Origin: Minisyncoccota bacterium
GTDB lineage: Bacteria; Patescibacteriota; Minisyncoccia; UBA6257; XYB1-36-10
Length of the DNA: 22,788 bases
Direction of reading: 5' to 3'
Assembly: GCA_028709185.1 (NCBI GenBank)
Contig: JAQVXM010000006.1
Location: forward strand, 1 to 22,788
A program made the position numbers and the translations under genes. Position 1 is the first letter of the stretch; each line of letters begins with the position of its first letter. A model generated the notes under the pieces. It saw only the letters and a list, made by a program, of their open reading frames with translations, was not told where the DNA came from and did no database searches. Positions 1 through 7,812 of the stretch are shown here, piece after piece.

Positions 1-96
1 AAATATTCGTCATTATTTAATGCACAGAACTTTAATTTACCATTAAGATAAAAAATTTATTTCCGACAGCTAGCTTATATATGAAGTGTTTTTGTA

Positions 97-139
97 TATA
101 ATACATAATAATGTATTTTTTGCGAATATTATATATAAT
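97..139 (+). promoter_or_regulatory. candidate promoter region for the first plus-strand operon
   Basis: Two perfect TATAAT hexamers lie upstream of the first gene, at 97-102 and 134-139. Neither has a convincing -35 element 16-18 bases upstream. Use of either would leave a leader of roughly 60-95 bases that contains the Shine-Dalgarno-like sites near 162-166 and 189-194. In such AT-rich DNA perfect -10 hexamers can arise by chance, so this is a weak call. Bases 1-173 contain no coding region that I can support. Confidence 0.3.
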
Positions 140-203
140 TCTCTTAATAGTATTTAATGAAGGGAGTTGATGATTGGAAAAGAAAAATAAAGGAATGAAT
201 AAA

Positions 204-905
204 ATGAAGTTATCAATAATAATTCCTGTTTTTAACGAGGAAAAAACGTTAAAAGAAGTTATAAATAAAATAGAAATGGTAAATTTGATCGGAAACCTTG
301 AAAGAGAGATAGTTTTAGTTGAAGATGCTTCGCGCGATTTAACGGGAAAAATAATGGAAGAGTATGAAAAAAAAGAAGGATTTAAAGTTATAAGGCATAA
401 AGAAAATAAAGGGAAAGGAGCTTCGGTGACGGATGGAATAAAAGCGGCGAGCGGTGATTTTTTAATAATTCAAGACGCGGATTTGGAATATGATCCGGAT
501 GATTATAATAAAATTTTACCGATGCTTTTAAACGGAGAAGCGGAAGTAGTTTACGGCTCCAGATTTTTAAAGGAAGAGTCAATAAAGAAAATGACTTGGA
601 AACAGTATTTTAGTAATAAAATTTTGACTATTTTTTCCAATTTTTTAACCGGACTTAAGCTAACTGATATGGAAACATGTTATAAAGCTTTTACAAAAAA
701 AGTGGCTGATGAGATAAAAAACAAGCTAATATCGGAAAGATTCGGTATAGAACCAGAAATAACGGCAAGGGTAAAAAAGTTTGAGATAAAAGAAGTGCCG
801 ATTTCTTATAAAGGAAGAAGTTATGGAGAAGGGAAAAAGATTGGGTGGAAGGACGGATTTTCGGCGATTTGGCAGATAATAAAATTTAACATTTTTAAAA
901 AATGA
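204..905 (+). CDS. GT2 glycosyltransferase, DPM1/polyprenyl-phosphate sugar synthase-like
   Basis: A 233-residue GT-A enzyme that is nearly all catalytic domain. It starts with the family-typical MKLSIIIPVFNEE, has a nucleotide-binding acidic pair in VLVEDASRD (about 37-45), and the metal-binding QDADLEYDPDDY (about 90-101) characteristic of dolichyl/polyprenyl-phosphate mannose or glucose synthases. There is no C-terminal membrane segment. The family moves a sugar from a nucleotide donor to polyprenyl phosphate on the cytosolic face. I chose the ATG at 204 because it gives the usual family N-terminus and has AAAGGA at 189-194. A TTG start at 174, also with an upstream GGGAG, would add ten residues. 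The stop overlaps the next start as ATGA, so it is probably co-translated with the GT-C-like protein that could use its product. The sugar is unknown. Confidence 0.85.
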   Translation: MKLSIIIPVFNEEKTLKEVINKIEMVNLIGNLEREIVLVEDASRDLTGKIMEEYEKKEGFKVIRHKENKGKGASVTDGIKAASGDFLIIQDADLEYDPDDYNKILPMLLNGEAEVVYGSRFLKEESIKKMTWKQYFSNKILTIFSNFLTGLKLTDMETCYKAFTKKVADEIKNKLISERFGIEPEITARVKKFEIKEVPISYKGRSYGEGKKIGWKDGFSAIWQIIKFNIFKK

Positions 906-2251
906 ATTTAAAGGAGATTGGCGTTTTTTTATTTTCCAAAAAACATTTTGTTGTTTTTTTGTTTTTAGTTTTTTTAGCGAGCTTCAGTTATGCCTTGATT
1001 CATGAGATAAGGCCGGCGGTGGATGCTAAGGCCTATGATATAATCGCGATGAATTTGGTGGAAAATGGGGAATATCGGCTGGGGGAAGGAGAGTTAGAAA
1101 AAAACGATGCAATTTTGAAAGTCGGTCCCGGTTACGAATTTTTTATAGCGGCGATTTATTTTATTTTCGGACAGAAATACTGGCTTGTTTGGTTAATTCA
1201 ATCATTATTGTTTGTTTCTTCAATTTTTCTTGTTTCGGCTCTAGCAATAGGATTGTTTTATAAAGAAAGAAAAGTAAATTGGAGAAATTTCTACATAGCT
1301 TTAGTTCCGGCAGCTTTTTTTATAGACGTCATTCAGTTGAATGCGATGATAATGGGGGAGACGCTTTTTATTTTTTTAACAACAGCGGCGATTGTTGTTT
1401 TTTATTTCAATATCCAAAAGCCAAGTTTATTAAAATCTTCCGGTTTAGGATTTTTACTTGGTTTGCTTTATTTAACTAGGCCGGTAGCGCTTGCTTTAGT
1501 GGCCGGTTTTTTAGGGACAGTTTTTTTTAAAAAGCAGTATAAAAGTTTTATTTTAATTCTTTCAGTTTTTTTGATTTTGCAGATTCCTTGGATTGTCAGG
1601 AATTACGAAGTTTATGGAAAAATTTTACCGACACATACGGCGGCTGGAGGAGTTGATTTTTTGTCGGGAAATTATCCGGGAAATCATGGAGAATATCGGA
1701 GCGATTTTGAACTTTATCAAAAAATAGAAGCGGAAGATCCGACGCCGATGGGATTTTATGAAAATTCAACAAAATGGTTTTTAAATTTTGCCAAAGAAGA
1801 GCCGATAAAATTAGCTGGGGTTTGGCTTGAAAAAAGCGTTATTTTTTGGTCAATGACAAAAACGGGAGGATTTTGGTTTCATTATTTTAATAAAGGAGAA
1901 CAAGCGGCGACGATTATTATGTCGATTATTTCTTATTTCTTGATTTACGGAACAGCAATAGCTTATGCAGTGAAGCTTCTAAAAGATAAATTCAAGGGAA
2001 ATGATTTTTTAAAAGCAGTATTTGTTTCCACTTTCTTTTTAGTGCTTATTTCTATTATAACTATAATTTCAAGCAGATATCGATTGACTCTTTTACCGAT
2101 AATGCTGATTTTTTCTTTCGGTTTTTGGGCGGAAGAAAAAAAATGGAAATATATTTCTTTGGCGGGGGTTTGGATTGTTTTTGCAACATTTCTTGATTTG
2201 TTTTTACAATACGATAAATTTTTAGATAAAATCGGAATTATTGTTTCTTAG
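902..2251 (+). CDS. polytopic membrane glycosyltransferase, GT-C (PMT/ArnT/GT39-like)
   Basis: A 449-residue, strongly hydrophobic protein with about ten or more membrane segments. After the first membrane helix (about 17-33) comes an external loop with acidic residues (D41, D46) and a GPGYEFFIAAIYFIFG stretch; an acidic first loop followed by a PGY-type segment is typical of PMT/ArnT/GT39 enzymes. These use polyprenyl-phosphate sugars as donors on the outer face of the membrane to modify proteins or lipids. A mid-protein LTRPVALALV segment also fits the family. I do not see the WWDYG signature of oligosaccharyltransferases. It overlaps the DPM1-like gene by ATGA and the next GT-C-like gene follows after 3 bases, giving a donor-synthase plus transferase module. 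Acceptor and sugar are unknown. Confidence 0.75.
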   Translation: MNLKEIGVFLFSKKHFVVFLFLVFLASFSYALIHEIRPAVDAKAYDIIAMNLVENGEYRLGEGELEKNDAILKVGPGYEFFIAAIYFIFGQKYWLVWLIQSLLFVSSIFLVSALAIGLFYKERKVNWRNFYIALVPAAFFIDVIQLNAMIMGETLFIFLTTAAIVVFYFNIQKPSLLKSSGLGFLLGLLYLTRPVALALVAGFLGTVFFKKQYKSFILILSVFLILQIPWIVRNYEVYGKILPTHTAAGGVDFLSGNYPGNHGEYRSDFELYQKIEAEDPTPMGFYENSTKWFLNFAKEEPIKLAGVWLEKSVIFWSMTKTGGFWFHYFNKGEQAATIIMSIISYFLIYGTAIAYAVKLLKDKFKGNDFLKAVFVSTFFLVLISIITIISSRYRLTLLPIMLIFSFGFWAEEKKWKYISLAGVWIVFATFLDLFLQYDKFLDKIGIIVS

Positions 2252-2254
2252 AAG

Positions 2255-3364
2255 ATGAAATTTTTGGAACGTATTTTTCAAGATAGGATGGCGAGACAGG
2301 TTCTTTTTTGGGCAGTTTTAAGCATAATTCTTTCTCTTTTTTTAAGATGGCCGATTGGAATCGGAGGAGATACGGCAAGTTATGTCGATGCCGTTAAATT
2401 TATAACTGGAGAAGAAATGGAAGCTGGTTTTGATTTGGATCAAATAAAAAACAGGATGTTGGCGGCGCCAGCAACTCTTTTTTTTATAAGTTTAGGGAAA
2501 ATGATTTCGGGGAGCATTTACGGAAGCATGCTTACAATGAATTGTTTGTTTTATTTAATAATGGCAGTTTGTTTTTATTTTTTGGCTTTAGAAATTTTAA
2601 AAGACAAAAGAGCGGCTTTTATTTCTTCATTTTTTGTTTTTTTGAATTATGATCCGGTAAATTTCGGGATAGCTTATCTTACCGACATGGGAGGATGGAT
2701 GTTTTTTATTTTAAATTCTTTTCTTGCGGTAAGATATTTTATCACTAAGGAAAAAAAATATTATTGGCTGACGATATTATTTTCCTGTTTTGGAGTTCTT
2801 TTCAGAGAGTATGGAGCTTTGGGTCTTCTTAATTTGACCGGTTTGATTTTTATAGATAACAAAACAAAAAAGGAAAAAATGATTGAAATTGGAAAAGCTC
2901 TTCTTTTGTTTTTTGCTTTTTTGTCTTTATATCATCTGTTTTTTTATTTTAAATTTGATTATTCTTATTTTGACTGGTATAGATTTAATTTGGAAAGTTA
3001 TGCTTTTAATCAAGATTCCCAAAAATATTATTATAGCTTTTTGATTATGGCGAAGGTTTTGGGATGGATGTTTTTAGCGGGATGGCCGATGTTTTTTTTC
3101 GGAGTAAAAAAAATTTTAGAAGAGATGCAGAGCGAAAGAAATAAAATCCTTTTAGCTTTATTGCCGGCGGCAATTTCTTTCTTGGTTTGGCCGGTTTTAA
3201 CTCAAAGAATCGCTTTTGTTTTTGTGCCTTGGCTTTCAATTATAGCCGGTTTCGGTTTATCAAAGATAAAAAGCAATTATTTGGTTTTGGGATGGCTTGT
3301 TTTTTACGGTTTAACAGCTTATTTAACTGATTATTTAATGAGAGCGATAAATATAGGTTTATAG
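2255..3364 (+). CDS. second polytopic membrane protein, probable GT-C glycosyltransferase
   Basis: A 369-residue membrane protein with about ten hydrophobic segments. Helix 1 (about 16-30) is followed by PIGIGGDTASYVDAV (about 33-47), an acidic first extracytoplasmic loop resembling the catalytic Asp region of GT-C enzymes. A second conserved-looking stretch is LNYDPVNFGIAYLTDMGGW. It starts 3 bases after the previous stop, so it is almost certainly in the same operon and probably acts on the same glycan. It is shorter than most characterised GT39 proteins (usually 450 or more residues) and has no obvious soluble C-terminal domain. It could also be an uncharacterised polytopic glycan-assembly protein; the GT-C call rests on topology, the acidic loop and context. 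Confidence 0.6.
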   Translation: MKFLERIFQDRMARQVLFWAVLSIILSLFLRWPIGIGGDTASYVDAVKFITGEEMEAGFDLDQIKNRMLAAPATLFFISLGKMISGSIYGSMLTMNCLFYLIMAVCFYFLALEILKDKRAAFISSFFVFLNYDPVNFGIAYLTDMGGWMFFILNSFLAVRYFITKEKKYYWLTILFSCFGVLFREYGALGLLNLTGLIFIDNKTKKEKMIEIGKALLLFFAFLSLYHLFFYFKFDYSYFDWYRFNLESYAFNQDSQKYYYSFLIMAKVLGWMFLAGWPMFFFGVKKILEEMQSERNKILLALLPAAISFLVWPVLTQRIAFVFVPWLSIIAGFGLSKIKSNYLVLGWLVFYGLTAYLTDYLMRAINIGL

Positions 3365-3423
3365 CCAAAATGGAAGCAAAAAGAGGGAAAAATTGTATTA
3401 AATTACAGAAAGAATAAAGAAGA

Positions 3424-4542
3424 ATGAAATTTATATACCTTACTTCAAAGAAATATCCGGGTAAGACGGCGGATCATAATTTCGTAAAAAATATGGCAAA
3501 AAGCTTCTTTGCAAAATTAGGAAGCGATTTTTTGTTTGTAGTGGCAAAAGATGAGGAAAAAATAAAAGAGGCGGGAGTTTTTAATCTTGATTTAAAAATA
3601 AGAAGAGGGAGATCTTTTTTTTATTTTTTTTGGATTCCATTTTTTGTTTTTAAAAATAGAAAAGAAAAGATTATATTTTTTTCCAATGATTCAAATCTTC
3701 TTTTGATTTTGATTTTTTGGAAAAAGGCGGGAAGGTTAAATTATTTAATCTGTTCCGATTGGCATCAGATGTTTTTAAATTGGAAGGATAAAAGGATAGC
3801 AAGGGGTAGCGATTATCTTATAACCACTTCAGAAAGGTTAAAAAAAATTATTATGAGAAGGACTGGTGTTTCGAAAAAAAATATTTTACTAGCGAGAGGA
3901 GGAGTTGATTTAGACAGATTTATAAAAATAAGCCGTCAATTTTCAAAAGATGAAATAAGAAAAGAATTAAATTTACCGAGAGAAAAAAAGATAATCGGTT
4001 ATATTGGAGGATTTAAGACGATGGGAATGGGAAAAGGGATTAAAACAATGATAGAGGCCTTAATTTTTTTAGAGGAAAAATACAGAATGATGTTTGTCGG
4101 CGGAAAGGAAGAAGAAATAAGAGAGTATAAAAAATTTGCCGAAGAAAAAGGTGTTCGAGAAAAATGCATTTTTGTTTCTTGGCAAAACAAAGAAGAAAAT
4201 TTAATTAAATTTGAACAGGCGACGGATGTTTTAGTGATTCCTTATCCGAACGAGGAGCATTTTAGAGAGTGGGGATTTCCGATGAAAGTTTATGAGTATA
4301 TGGCGAGCGGAAGACCGATAATTTATTCCAACTTAGAAATAATAGAAGAGGTTTTGGGAGAAAACGCTTTAAAATTCAAACCTGGAGAGGAGAGTGATTT
4401 GGTTAAAAAAATATATTTTTTAGAGAAAAACGAGAAGAAAGGAGAAGAGATGGCGGAAGAGAATAAAAAGATTGTTTGCGGTTTTACTTGGAAAAGAAGG
4501 GCGGAAAATATTTTAGAATTCATAGGTGTTAATTTTAAATGA
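3424..4542 (+). CDS. GT4-family glycosyltransferase
   Basis: A 372-residue GT-B-fold enzyme. The N-terminal acceptor half is basic and the C-terminal half carries the GT4 signatures: a GGVDLDRF hinge (about 160), IIGYIGGF at the start of the donor domain, and FPMKVYEYMASGRPIIYSN (about 285-303), where the Glu of VYEYMASG contacts the nucleotide sugar. It is cytosolic or peripheral. The last 17 residues, WKRRAENILEFIGVNFK, are identical to those of the next gene and nearly identical in DNA, although the protein bodies are much less alike; see the repeat entries. It lies 59 bases after the GT-C-like gene, with no terminator seen between, and overlaps the next gene by ATGA. The start has only a weak purine-rich site upstream. 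The sugar specificity cannot be read from the sequence. Confidence 0.85.
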   Translation: MKFIYLTSKKYPGKTADHNFVKNMAKSFFAKLGSDFLFVVAKDEEKIKEAGVFNLDLKIRRGRSFFYFFWIPFFVFKNRKEKIIFFSNDSNLLLILIFWKKAGRLNYLICSDWHQMFLNWKDKRIARGSDYLITTSERLKKIIMRRTGVSKKNILLARGGVDLDRFIKISRQFSKDEIRKELNLPREKKIIGYIGGFKTMGMGKGIKTMIEALIFLEEKYRMMFVGGKEEEIREYKKFAEEKGVREKCIFVSWQNKEENLIKFEQATDVLVIPYPNEEHFREWGFPMKVYEYMASGRPIIYSNLEIIEEVLGENALKFKPGEESDLVKKIYFLEKNEKKGEEMAEENKKIVCGFTWKRRAENILEFIGVNFK

Positions 4543-4549
4543 AGATTTT
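4488..4549 (+). repeat. direct repeat copy 1, spanning a gene junction
   Basis: A 62-base sequence covering the last 17 codons of one GT4 gene, its stop, and the first bases of the next gene. It matches 5597-5658 with a single mismatch (G versus A in the ninth codon position of the AAGAAGGGCGG/AAGAAGAGCGG part), by my base-by-base comparison. Identity stops abruptly on both sides. Confidence 0.95.
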
Positions 4550-5651
4550 TTATATAACGAATATAAAATTGCCTACAGAAAAGGCACATGGATATCAAAT
4601 CGCAAAAATGTGCGAAGAATTTGGCAAGAAAATAGAAACGGAACTTATAATAACCGCTAGAAAGAGCCATATAAAGGAAAATATTTTTGAGTATTACGGA
4701 TTAGAAAAAACTTTTAAAATAAAAAAGGTGGGAAGTTTTGATTCTTTTAAATGGGAAAGATTTTTAGGAAGGATAGCTTGGCAGATACAGAAAGTTTTAT
4801 TCGGATGGCAAATAAAAAAGATTAAAATTGGAAAAGAGGATATTGTTTATACAAGAGAAGCGGAGATAGCTTCGATAATGATAAAAAAAGGGAATAAGGT
4901 TTTTTATGAAGGGCATAATTGGCCAAAAAAAGATAAAATTCATTTAGAAATGCTTAAAAAGACAAAAGGAATAATTTGTATAACAAAAGGTTTGGCAGAA
5001 AGATATATAGAAAAAGGGATAAAAAAAGAGAAGATTTTAGTAGCGCCGGACGGAGTTGATTTAGAAAAGTTTTTAGCGGTTAATCATTTATCAAAAGAGA
5101 AGGCGAGAAAGGAGTTAAAATTGCCGGAAAATAGAAAAATAGCTGTTTATGTGGGAAGTTTTTATAAATGGAAAGGAATAGATGTGCTTTTAAAAGCGGC
5201 GGAAAAGATGAGGGAAGTTATTTTTGTTGTGGCGGGTAGTGGAAAGATTGAAAAAGAATTGCCGGAAAACGTGAAGATGGTCGGAAAAAAATTGAAAACA
5301 GAAGTGCCAAAATGGCTTCTTGCGGCGGATGTTTTAATATTACCCAATTCAGGAAAAGAAGATATTTCAAGATTATACACTTCACCTTTAAAAATGTTTG
5401 AGTATATGGCTTCAGGAAGGCCGATAGTGGCTAGTGATTTGCCGAGCATTAGAGAAGTTCTAAACGAGAATAATGCGGTATTAGTCGAACCAGACAAAGA
5501 GGAAAGTTTGATTTTAGGAATAAAGAAAGTTTTAGAAAATGAAGAAATGGTTTTAAATATCGCAAGGAGAGCTTTAGATGATGTCAAAAAATATGATTGG
5601 AAAAGAAGAGCGGAAAATATTTTAGAATTCATAGGTGTTAATTTTAAATGA
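4539..5651 (+). CDS. GT4-family glycosyltransferase
   Basis: A 370-residue GT-B enzyme. The N-terminus MKIFYITNIKLPTEKAHGYQ is a pattern seen in many bacterial GT4 proteins. The C-terminal half has the DGVDLEKF hinge (about 172), IAVYVGSFYKWKGID, and SPLKMFEYMASGRPIVASD followed by IREVL, the GT4 nucleotide-sugar site. It is predicted cytosolic with no signal peptide. Start and stop overlap both neighbours by ATGA, so the three GT4 genes form one translationally coupled set that probably builds one oligosaccharide. The C-terminal 17 residues are identical to the previous GT4, whereas the rest shares only family-level similarity. This points to duplication or gene conversion limited to the 3' end. 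Donor and acceptor are unknown. Confidence 0.85.
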   Translation: MKIFYITNIKLPTEKAHGYQIAKMCEEFGKKIETELIITARKSHIKENIFEYYGLEKTFKIKKVGSFDSFKWERFLGRIAWQIQKVLFGWQIKKIKIGKEDIVYTREAEIASIMIKKGNKVFYEGHNWPKKDKIHLEMLKKTKGIICITKGLAERYIEKGIKKEKILVAPDGVDLEKFLAVNHLSKEKARKELKLPENRKIAVYVGSFYKWKGIDVLLKAAEKMREVIFVVAGSGKIEKELPENVKMVGKKLKTEVPKWLLAADVLILPNSGKEDISRLYTSPLKMFEYMASGRPIVASDLPSIREVLNENNAVLVEPDKEESLILGIKKVLENEEMVLNIARRALDDVKKYDWKRRAENILEFIGVNFK

Positions 5652-5658
5652 AGATTTT
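5597..5658 (+). repeat. direct repeat copy 2, spanning a gene junction
   Basis: Second copy of the 62-base repeat at 4488-4549, 61 of 62 bases identical. It covers the same position in the second GT4 gene: last 17 codons, the ATGA overlap and the first bases of the third GT4. The units are offset by 1109 bases, about the length of the GT4 gene between them. Confidence 0.95.
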
Positions 5659-6841
5659 GATTTTAGCGGATGATTTTTTAACAGAGGGAAGCGGCGGAGC
5701 GTCGGAGATAGCTTTTGATATGGCGAGGGGATTAGCGAAAAGAGGAGAAGATATTTTATTTTTTACAACGACGAGAAACAGAAAGGAAGAAGGGGAAGAA
5801 AAAATAAGCGGATTCAGGGTAAAAAAAATTTTTAGCAATTATGACGAGAAATGGAGGGCGTATTTTGGAGTTTATAACTTTTTTGTTCTGAGAGAATTAA
5901 AAAAAATATTAAAAGATTTTAAACCGGAAATCGTTCATGCTCATAATATTCATAAAAATATTTCTTACGCCGCTTTAAAAGCATCAAAAAAGGCGGGAGC
6001 GAAAGTTTTTGTAACAATGCATGATGTGATGTCTTTTTGTTATGGAAAATTAAAAACAGAAAAATATTTAAAAACAGCAATAAAAGGAAAACCGGATTAT
6101 AGGGTTGGTTTTTTAGATAATTTAAAAATAGCTAAAAAGAGATTTAATCCGTTAAGAAATTTTTTAATAAAGCGTTATTTAAAATATGCCGATAAAATTT
6201 TAGCAGTGAGTTCGGCTTTAAAAATAGCTTTAGAGCAAAATGGGATAGATAACGTGGAAGTTCTTTATAATGGAATTGAAGCGGATAAGTTTAAAAAAGA
6301 GGAAAAAAATTTTGAGTTAGAAAAAAAATTGAAAGAATTGGAGGGAAAAAAAGTGGTTTTGTTTGGCGGGAGATTATCGGAGGCAAAAGGGATAGAGCAG
6401 ATAAAACAGGCGATGAAAAAAATAAAAGAAAGGATACCTGAGGCGGAACTTGCAGTATTTGGCGGAAAAATAGAAGGAGCCTTTTCCTTTGGTTGGGTTA
6501 AAAGAGAGAAATTAAGCAAGATTTATGAGAGAGCCGATTTAGTAGTAACGCCTTCTGTTTGTTTTGATTCTTTTCCGACAGTGAATCTGGAAGCGATGGT
6601 TTTTCAAAAGCCTGTCATAGCTACTATTTTTGGCGGATCAAGAGAGGCGGTAGAAGACGGGAAAACAGGATATGTAATCAATCCTTTTAAGACGGATGAA
6701 TTAGCTTTAAAAATAGAGATTATTTTAAGAGACGAAAAAATGAAAGATGAGATGGGAAAAAAAGGAGGAGAAAGAGTGAAAAAACTTTTCAGTTCAAAAG
6801 ATTGGATAGAAAAAATAGAAAAAATCTACAAAGAGAAATGA
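5648..6841 (+). CDS. GT4-family glycosyltransferase
   Basis: A 397-residue GT-B enzyme of the classical GT4 type. The N-terminus has ADDFLTEGSGGASEIAFDMA, the usual glycine-rich acceptor-domain loop. PEIVHAHNIHKNIS (about 98-111) is the HAHN motif, and YNGIEADKF is the hinge. VVLFGGRLSEAKGIEQ opens the donor domain, and DSFPTVNLEAMVFQKPVIAT followed by GGSREAVEDGKTGYVI is the nucleotide-sugar site, with Asp in place of the first Glu of the EX7E motif. It lacks the repeated C-terminus of the two GT4 genes before it. It overlaps the preceding stop by ATGA. Its 3' end overlaps the convergent minus-strand GT2 by 16 bases, and no terminator is visible there. Sugar unknown. Confidence 0.88.
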   Translation: MKILILADDFLTEGSGGASEIAFDMARGLAKRGEDILFFTTTRNRKEEGEEKISGFRVKKIFSNYDEKWRAYFGVYNFFVLRELKKILKDFKPEIVHAHNIHKNISYAALKASKKAGAKVFVTMHDVMSFCYGKLKTEKYLKTAIKGKPDYRVGFLDNLKIAKKRFNPLRNFLIKRYLKYADKILAVSSALKIALEQNGIDNVEVLYNGIEADKFKKEEKNFELEKKLKELEGKKVVLFGGRLSEAKGIEQIKQAMKKIKERIPEAELAVFGGKIEGAFSFGWVKREKLSKIYERADLVVTPSVCFDSFPTVNLEAMVFQKPVIATIFGGSREAVEDGKTGYVINPFKTDELALKIEIILRDEKMKDEMGKKGGERVKKLFSSKDWIEKIEKIYKEK

Positions 6842-7758
6842 TTTTTTAAGAAAGAAGCGAGAATTGTTTTTTGTTCGGACAAATAAATTTTTTTTATGAG
6901 ACGATAATCTTTTTCGGAAATTTTTTCTTTTTTTAAAAAAGATGATTTTAAAAGAGAAAAATTGATGAGATTAGAGATTGTTTCAAAAAAACCTGTTTTT
7001 TTCCCGTTAACTCCTTTTATAAGGGAGGAAATGTTTTTTTCATTAAGATGAATATAGAGAAGACAGTTAGCTAAACTTGTCCTTAGGGCGTTTTTTAATT
7101 GTTCTTTGCGATAATCTTTATTTTCGGTGATAGAATTTTTTTGAATGCGATATTTAATAAGAGGTTTGGAAATATTACCTAGATTAAACCCGGAATGAGA
7201 AAGGCGAGAGACGAGATCGTAATCCTGAGCGAAGATAAATTTTTCATCGTAATAGCCAATTTTTTCAATATCTTCTTTTTTAAAAAATAAAGAAGAGTGA
7301 AGAAAAGGATTTTTTAAAAGAAGATGAAATTTTATTTCTGTCGGATTTTCCGGTTTTATTTTTTTACCAATTTCATTTCCGAGTTCATCAATTAAGATAG
7401 CAGAACTGCCTATGAGAGAGAGATTATTTTTTTTAATAAAAGAAAGCTGTTTTTCAAGGCGGTTTTCAAAAGAGAGATCATCAGCATCCAGACGGGCAAT
7501 ATATTTGCCGGAGGCCTGTTTTAGGCCGATATTGAGGGATTTGGTAAGGCCTAGGTTTTCGGAATTGTTTAAAATAACAATTCTTGAGTCGGAAAAACTT
7601 TTTATTATTTCCAAGCTATTATCAATAGAAGCATCGTTTATAATAATAAATTCAAAGTTAGAGAAGGTTTGATTAAGAATGCTTTCGATTGATTTTTGAA
7701 GATATTTTTTTCCATTATAAACAGACATTAAAACGGAAATTTCAGGATTAGATTTCAT
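6826..7758 (-). CDS. GT2-family glycosyltransferase
   Basis: A 310-residue GT-A enzyme. It opens with ISVLMSVYNGKKYLQKSIES (residues 7-26), then the conserved FEFIIINDASIDNSLEII, the metal-binding Asp cluster ARLDADDLS (about 87-95), and AQDYDLVSRL in the second half, which carries the usual acidic base region. This arrangement is typical of bacterial GT2 enzymes adding sugars to growing O-antigen or capsule chains. The C-terminal 100 residues are less conserved and Lys-rich. It is the last gene of the minus-strand run that begins at 15359. A 54-base gap separates it from the previous gene; that gap has no strong Shine-Dalgarno site. Its stop lies inside the end of the convergent GT4. Confidence 0.85.
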   Translation of the reverse strand: MKSNPEISVLMSVYNGKKYLQKSIESILNQTFSNFEFIIINDASIDNSLEIIKSFSDSRIVILNNSENLGLTKSLNIGLKQASGKYIARLDADDLSFENRLEKQLSFIKKNNLSLIGSSAILIDELGNEIGKKIKPENPTEIKFHLLLKNPFLHSSLFFKKEDIEKIGYYDEKFIFAQDYDLVSRLSHSGFNLGNISKPLIKYRIQKNSITENKDYRKEQLKNALRTSLANCLLYIHLNEKNISSLIKGVNGKKTGFFETISNLINFSLLKSSFLKKEKISEKDYRLIKKIYLSEQKTILASFLKNHFSL

Positions 7759-7812
7759 TTAAAGTTTAAGAGATTAATTTTTAAGATATAATAGTGGATA
7801 AAAAAGAAAAAA

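Noticed and set aside
100..121. AT-only hairpin (ATACAT, AATA, ATGTAT) followed by Ts, as a terminator of an upstream gene
   Set aside because: The stem has only two G/C pairs (six to seven base pairs in all) and such hairpins are expected by chance in this AT-rich region.
174..203. TTG start at 174 for the first glycosyltransferase
   Set aside because: It has a reasonable GGGAG upstream but adds ten non-conserved residues before the family-typical MKLSIIIP. I prefer ATG 204, without certainty.
5162..5632. 156-codon open frame on the minus strand inside a GT4 gene
   Set aside because: It is fully antisense to an intact, well-recognised GT4; its Ser/Phe-rich translation is what a Lys/Glu-rich gene gives in reverse, and no domain is recognisable.
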